From an uncultured Candidatus Melainabacteria bacterium (GTDB lineage Bacteria > Cyanobacteriota > Vampirovibrionia > Gastranaerophilales > Gastranaerophilaceae): DNA of 64,000 nt. The DNA is taken from positions 1 to 64,000 of the forward strand of contig CANNUY010000006.1 in NCBI GenBank assembly GCA_947525005.1. The letters are read 5' to 3'. The notes below the pieces were generated by a model. The model was not told the origin of the DNA. It saw only the letters and a program-made list of their open reading frames with translations, and made no database searches. The translations under genes and the position numbers were made by a program. This document shows, piece by piece, positions 60,861 to 64,000 of this stretch. Position 1 is the first letter of the stretch. Each line of letters starts with the position of its first letter.

Positions 60861-61874
60861 TTATGCAATATCCCATCTACCGCAAGTACCACCCCAACGA
60901 GCGATTACATTACCTTTAATATCTTTAATATTCTCAACGTGTTGATGTTCAGTTTCACCTTCAACAATCGTAATAACTTCACAATTGTTTGAACAACCTG
61001 TACATTGACAAGTGATTGATTGGAATTGCATATTACCAACATTCCAACCTTTGAATGTTGATTTATTATCAGTATATTGATGGTTTTCCATCGCTAATAA
61101 TGCTGCACCAATTGCACCCATTGTTTGGTGGTTTTGTGGGACAACAATTTCTGTTTCAAGAGCTTCTTCAAATGCTTTAACCATACCCGTATTAGTAGCA
61201 ACACCACCTTGGAATGATACAGTAGGTAAAATTTCTTTACCTAATGCCAAATTACTTAAATAGTTTCTAACAAGTGCTTGACAAAGACCATACAACAAAT
61301 CTTCAACAGGATAACCTAATTGTTGTTTGTGAATCAAGTCACTTTCAGCGAATACACCACATCTACCAGCAATTCTAGCAGGATTTTCTGATTTAAGAGC
61401 TGTTTCACCAAAGATTTCGATAGGAACATTCAAACGTTGAGCTTGGTGATCTAAAAAACTACCTGTACCAGCTGCACAAACTGTGTTCATAGCAAAATCT
61501 GTTACAATACCATCTCTCAAGATAATAATTTTACTATCTTGTCCACCAATTTCCAAAATTGTTTGAACATTTGGAATATAAGTTGCAGCTGCAACTGCGT
61601 GAGCTGTAATTTCATTCTTTACAATATCAGCACCAACCAACGCACCAGCAAGGTTTCTACCACTACCTGTAGTACCAACACCTTGAATATCATATTCTCT
61701 ATTTGCAGCATTTGCCTGTTCTAAGATTTTGTTTAAACCTGTTTGTACTGCTAACACTGGTTTACCAGCTGTTTTTAACATATATGAATCAATATATTGA
61801 CCTTTTTCATCAACTAATGCTAATTTTGTTGTTACAGAACCTACGTCTATACCTAAATATGAAACTATACTCAT
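60861..61874 (-). CDS. BcrAD/HgdC-type ATPase (acyl-CoA dehydratase activase-like)
   Basis: ASKHA-fold ATPase of the family that activates 2-hydroxyacyl-CoA dehydratases by ATP-driven electron transfer. The phosphate loop is GIDVGSVTTKLALV near the N-terminus, followed by GTTGSGR, EIGGQDSK, and the bridging [4Fe-4S] cluster cysteines in CAAGTGSFL and RCGVFAESD. An extra C-terminal Cys-rich segment (CQCTGCSNNCE ... GGTCGRW, last 50 residues) is like that of large activase-type proteins. The ATG at 61874 follows AGGGGAG. No dehydratase subunits are nearby, so the client is unknown. Confidence 0.88.
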   Translation of the reverse strand: MSIVSYLGIDVGSVTTKLALVDEKGQYIDSYMLKTAGKPVLAVQTGLNKILEQANAANREYDIQGVGTTGSGRNLAGALVGADIVKNEITAHAVAAATYIPNVQTILEIGGQDSKIIILRDGIVTDFAMNTVCAAGTGSFLDHQAQRLNVPIEIFGETALKSENPARIAGRCGVFAESDLIHKQQLGYPVEDLLYGLCQALVRNYLSNLALGKEILPTVSFQGGVATNTGMVKAFEEALETEIVVPQNHQTMGAIGAALLAMENHQYTDNKSTFKGWNVGNMQFQSITCQCTGCSNNCEVITIVEGETEHQHVENIKDIKGNVIARWGGTCGRWDIA

Positions 61875-61915
61875 TATAACTCCCCTTAATCTATTATATT
61901 CATAATAACACAAAC

Positions 61916-61947
61916 AAAAAAAGATGTATAAAAATACATCTTTTTTT
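61916..61947 (-). terminator. Terminator after the 61982 gene
   Basis: A perfect 14-bp stem (61916-61929 with 61934-61947; core GATGTAT/ATACATC) with a 4-base loop; T7 on the minus strand. It ends the 130-residue unknown gene before the activase gene. Confidence 0.88.
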
Positions 61948-61981
61948 TGGTTTAGATTTAGTTAAGTTATTAAGGAGAAAG

Positions 61982-62374
61982 TTAAGCAATTGCCTGACCA
62001 TTATTGAACATCAAAGGCATTGCTTGTTGAGCGAAAATATCATTTTGAGTAAACGATGTATAAGGTGACATCGACATATTACTTGGATTCATAAACATAT
62101 TTGCAACCTGTGAAGCTTGATAATAATCTTGCATTGTAGGAGCACTATTTGCTACATTTGCTCCAACGGCTTGTTGAACTAATGCTGATGCCAAATCATT
62201 TGGTGGAGTTGTAAATTTTGGTTGTTGTTGATAACTAAATGGATTATTTCCAAAAATTTGAGATCCAAATACATCATTTGCCATCGGAGTATTCATAAAT
62301 GAATATGGATTCATACTAACTGTTGAATTTACATTGGTTGTTGCACCAACATTTGAAGAAACATTTGTTGTCAT
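61982..62374 (-). CDS. Asn/Gln/Met-rich hypothetical protein, 130 aa
   Basis: Not recognised. It is low in charge and very rich in Asn, Gln, Met, Pro, Ser and Thr (SFMNTPMANDVFGSQIFGNN, SYQQQPKFTTPPND), with one helical stretch (LASALVQQAVGANVA, about 61-75). No signal peptide. The composition suggests a disordered or secreted structural protein. It has the bipartite promoter element 36 bases upstream of the ATG and its own terminator. A similar Asn/Gln-rich protein is transcribed divergently at 62592. Confidence 0.78.
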   Translation of the reverse strand: MTTNVSSNVGATTNVNSTVSMNPYSFMNTPMANDVFGSQIFGNNPFSYQQQPKFTTPPNDLASALVQQAVGANVANSAPTMQDYYQASQVANMFMNPSNMSMSPYTSFTQNDIFAQQAMPLMFNNGQAIA

Positions 62375-62409
62375 AATTTTAAACCTTAATAATAAACTAA
62401 CCTTACTCT

Positions 62410-62439
62410 TATATAAAGTTGTTTATATTTTTAAAATTG
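62410..62439 (-). promoter_or_regulatory. Bipartite promoter element, strong match
   Basis: On the minus strand CAATTTTAAA begins at 62439 and ACTTTATATA at 62419, with ten bases between. Confidence 0.7.
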
Positions 62440-62510
62440 ACTATTTATCAAAAAGCATTAAGAAATATTAAGTGATATTTTCTTATAACCTTTTAATTGA
62501 CATCAGATAC

Positions 62511-62539
62511 TTGAAAACTGGTTATAAAAATGCTAAAAT
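62511..62539 (+). promoter_or_regulatory. Sigma-70 promoter of the 62592 gene
   Basis: TTGAAA (62511-62516), exactly 17 bases, TAAAAT (62534-62539). The divergent neighbour uses the bipartite element, so the two unknowns would be regulated differently. Confidence 0.7.
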
Positions 62540-62591
62540 GTGGTATATAAATAGAAGAGAGTACTACTATCACAATTAGTTGAAGGTTATT

Positions 62592-62933
62592 ATGGTTGCA
62601 CCAATAGGTTCAAATCAATATAATATCGATTATCAAAGTCTTGAAGTAATAAGAAGACTTCAATCGCTTGGAATAAAACCGACTGGAAACATTAGTGCTG
62701 ATAGACAGACGCTTCAAAAAGCTGAATACATCAAACGTCAAAACACACTATCAGCTAACAATGTACAAAACCTTAACAATCTTGAAGGGTCAGGTTTCGC
62801 ATTCAGCGACACTCTTAATTCTATAAATCAATCAACTCCATCAAGTACCGTTCACAACAACTCTGTTCAACCAAGCCAACAAATCGGTGCATCACAAATA
62901 GCTATGCTTAATAAATATCAATTAGGTTTATAA
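62592..62933 (+). CDS. Asn/Gln/Ser-rich hypothetical protein, 113 aa
   Basis: Not recognised. A helical segment near the N-terminus (YQSLEVIRRLQSLGIKPTGN, about 12-31) and a basic helix (ADRQTLQKAEYIKRQ) are followed by an Asn/Ser/Gln-rich tail. No signal peptide. The longest frame begins with a TTG at 62580, but GAAGG at proper spacing marks the ATG at 62592. It is divergent from the Asn/Gln-rich protein at 61982 and similar to it in composition only. Confidence 0.75.
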   Translation: MVAPIGSNQYNIDYQSLEVIRRLQSLGIKPTGNISADRQTLQKAEYIKRQNTLSANNVQNLNNLEGSGFAFSDTLNSINQSTPSSTVHNNSVQPSQQIGASQIAMLNKYQLGL

Positions 62934-62947
62934 ATTTCACATTTAAT

Positions 62948-63125
62948 GTTTATAGGGATTCTGACTCAAGTTCCACTACTGTCCATGATAGTTTTATTCG
63001 TCATTGCGAGGAACGAAGTGACGTGGCAATCCATAAATCAACTGTTATGTAAACATAAAACGTCATTCAGAGTGGTTTGCAAGTACTTCTTTAATGCAAG
63101 CGAAGAATCCCTGCGAACATATAAA
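62948..63125. repeat. Cluster of dispersed palindromic repeats
   Basis: TATAGGGATTCTGACTCAAG (62951-62970), CGTCATTGCGAGGAACG ... GTGGCAATCCATAAA (62999-63037, inverted relative to 11328 and 46466), and a reverse copy of the GGGATTCTTCGCTT ... CTCTGAATGACG unit (about 63067-63112; compare 11253-11280). The open frame 62946-63140 is made of these repeats. Confidence 0.8.
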
Positions 63126-63139
63126 GTGTTTTTTATTTA

Positions 63140-63339
63140 ACTGTTTTCTTTCTTTTCGGAGTTGCGAAGCCAAAAGAAAGAAAACAGTAGAAAAAGAAAG
63201 AAACGGCACGCTGAGTAGACACGAAAATATTAGCACTCAACCGTTAAAGCTCATAACTCGGAATTTGTGATTTTGTTTTAGCTATCAAATTCCTCAAACA
63301 AATTCGCTATCTAGGTTTCGTTTATGTTTTCGTGTCTAC
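63140..63339. repeat. Long-armed inverted-repeat element, about 200 bp
   Basis: A perfect 17-bp inverted repeat (63140-63156 with 63172-63188; polypyrimidine/polypurine arms) is followed by a 13-bp inverted repeat GTAGACACGAAAA/TTTTCGTGTCTAC (63215-63227 with 63327-63339) enclosing about 100 bases with a further 8-bp pair GGAATTTG/CAAATTCC (63260-63267, 63286-63293). It holds no reading frame. A fragment similar to the outer arm occurs at 46384-46403. It could be a MITE-like element or a structured RNA. The gap 62934-63498 holds no gene. Confidence 0.7.
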
Positions 63340-63498
63340 TATGTTGTTTTCAACAACAATTAAACAGTTTTTTTAATTTCAAATTTAATGTCTAAACTTT
63401 TTCTTTAGTACTTCAATGCTATATGGTTATTGAACTTAAATAAATTTCAGAAGAATTATTCGGGACAGTAGTGGACTCAAGTTCAGAATAACGTTAAA

Positions 63499-64000
63499 TT
63501 AAATAAAATTATTATAGTGTTCTTGATAAAATTCTTCAAATCTATCTTCTAAGATAGCTTGTCTAACTAATTGTGAAAACTTAACCAAGAAAGTGATATT
63601 ATGAATTGATAATAACGCTTGTGCAGTTCCTTCATTACATTTGAACAAATGTCTTATATAGGCTTTTGAATGATTTCTACAAGCATAACAATCGCACTTG
63701 TCATCTAAAGGGCTTGCATCTTCTTGATACATAGCGTTTTTAATCTGTTTTTTACCATTCCAAGTAAAGAACGAACCGTGTCGTGCATTTCTTGTCGGTA
63801 AAACACAGTCAAACATATCAACTCCACCTTTTATACCATCTAATAAGTCTTCAGGTGTACCAACACCCATCAAATATCTTGGTTTATTAGCAGGTAATAA
63901 TGGAGCCGTATAGTTTACAAAATGGTTCATTGTTTCCTTGTCTTCGCCTACACTCAATCCACCTATTGCATAACCAACAGCATCAAACTGTGATACAAAC
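63499..64000 (-). CDS. tgt: Queuine tRNA-ribosyltransferase, C-terminal part (window edge)
   Basis: Exchanges guanine for preQ1 at the wobble position of GUN tRNAs. The frame is open to the window end; the visible 166 residues cover the C-terminal 40 percent. It shows AIGGLSVGE, the catalytic DMFDCVLPTRNARHG region, and the zinc site CDCYACRNHSKAYIRHLF (three Cys and one His). The beginning lies outside the window. Another tRNA wobble enzyme candidate is the MnmC-like protein at 7.7 kb. Confidence 0.95.
   Translation of the reverse strand, partial: FVSQFDAVGYAIGGLSVGEDKETMNHFVNYTAPLLPANKPRYLMGVGTPEDLLDGIKGGVDMFDCVLPTRNARHGSFFTWNGKKQIKNAMYQEDASPLDDKCDCYACRNHSKAYIRHLFKCNEGTAQALLSIHNITFLVKFSQLVRQAILEDRFEEFYQEHYNNFI

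Noticed and set aside
62946..63140. Open frame of 64 codons before the inverted-repeat element
   Set aside because: It consists of repeat modules also found at 11 kb and 46 kb in other frames, so it is not a gene.
63115..63150. ACTTTATATG on the minus strand near 63128 as another copy of the bipartite element
   Set aside because: The upstream half is shifted and poor, and no gene or RNA lies downstream on that strand.

Overview
The window looks like a chromosomal segment of an AT-rich, diderm, heterotrophic bacterium. The best fit is the non-photosynthetic cyanobacterial sister lineage (Gastranaerophilales / Vampirovibrionia, formerly Melainabacteria); this is an inference. It rests on a TolC-type outer-membrane channel in an RND operon (outer membrane), a MurE with the DNPR signature of meso-DAP ligases, glgC-type glycogen metabolism, a Tic20-like membrane protein, a DUF512 Fe-S/radical-SAM-like protein of the kind common in cyanobacteria, and the lack of any photosynthesis gene. 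Many of the remaining genes encode short Asn/Gln/Lys-rich proteins that I recognise as no known family.

Layout. 0-7 kb: nagZ, a membrane-associated unknown, clpB, and a coiled-coil protein ending in a CHAP hydrolase domain. 7-13.5 kb: an overlapping MnmC-like methyltransferase / FAD oxidoreductase pair, rubrerythrin, a repeat-filled gap, then a CooC-type ATPase coupled to folD. 13.5-16 kb: two short coiled-coil proteins flanking the aldolase gene fba. 16-24 kb: a dense run ftsI-murE-nagA-like-ilvD, then a small unknown, a TPR lipoprotein and lgt. 24-31.6 kb: a secreted GH13 protein coupled to a DMT transporter, metG, an intergenic region with two predicted small RNAs, glgC and an SLC45-like MFS transporter. 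31.6-38 kb: WecA/TagO-like transferase, glyA, a LysM protein, nadD-yqeK-ketopantoate reductase-like. 38-45 kb: a three-gene RND efflux operon and serS. 45-53 kb: small unknown proteins, Tic20-like/TPR/rsfS/rpiB, nifS-nifU. 53-64 kb: a DUF151 nuclease, ruvB, yidD, ispD, a PadR regulator, the DUF512 protein, an EF-hand protein, a metallophosphoesterase, a TPR protein, a BcrAD-type activase, two small proteins, a repeat cluster, and a tgt gene cut by the window edge.

Two sequence patterns are not explained by the gene list. First, a bipartite promoter-like element (CAAWTTTWAA, ten bases, then ACTTTATATA, at constant spacing) lies before four lineage-specific protein genes and one predicted small RNA, with weaker matches before three more such genes. 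It suggests a regulon with its own sigma factor or activator. Second, several genes without a Shine-Dalgarno sequence have a -10 box ending exactly 6 or 7 bases before the ATG, which predicts leaderless mRNAs. A third layer is a family of dispersed, comparatively GC-rich palindromic repeats clustered near 7.6, 11, 16, 46.4 and 63 kb.

Gene starts were moved inward from the longest reading frame where a Shine-Dalgarno sequence, a signal peptide or a promoter decided it; each such case is stated. I saw no tRNA, rRNA, CRISPR array, transposase, integrase or replication origin.
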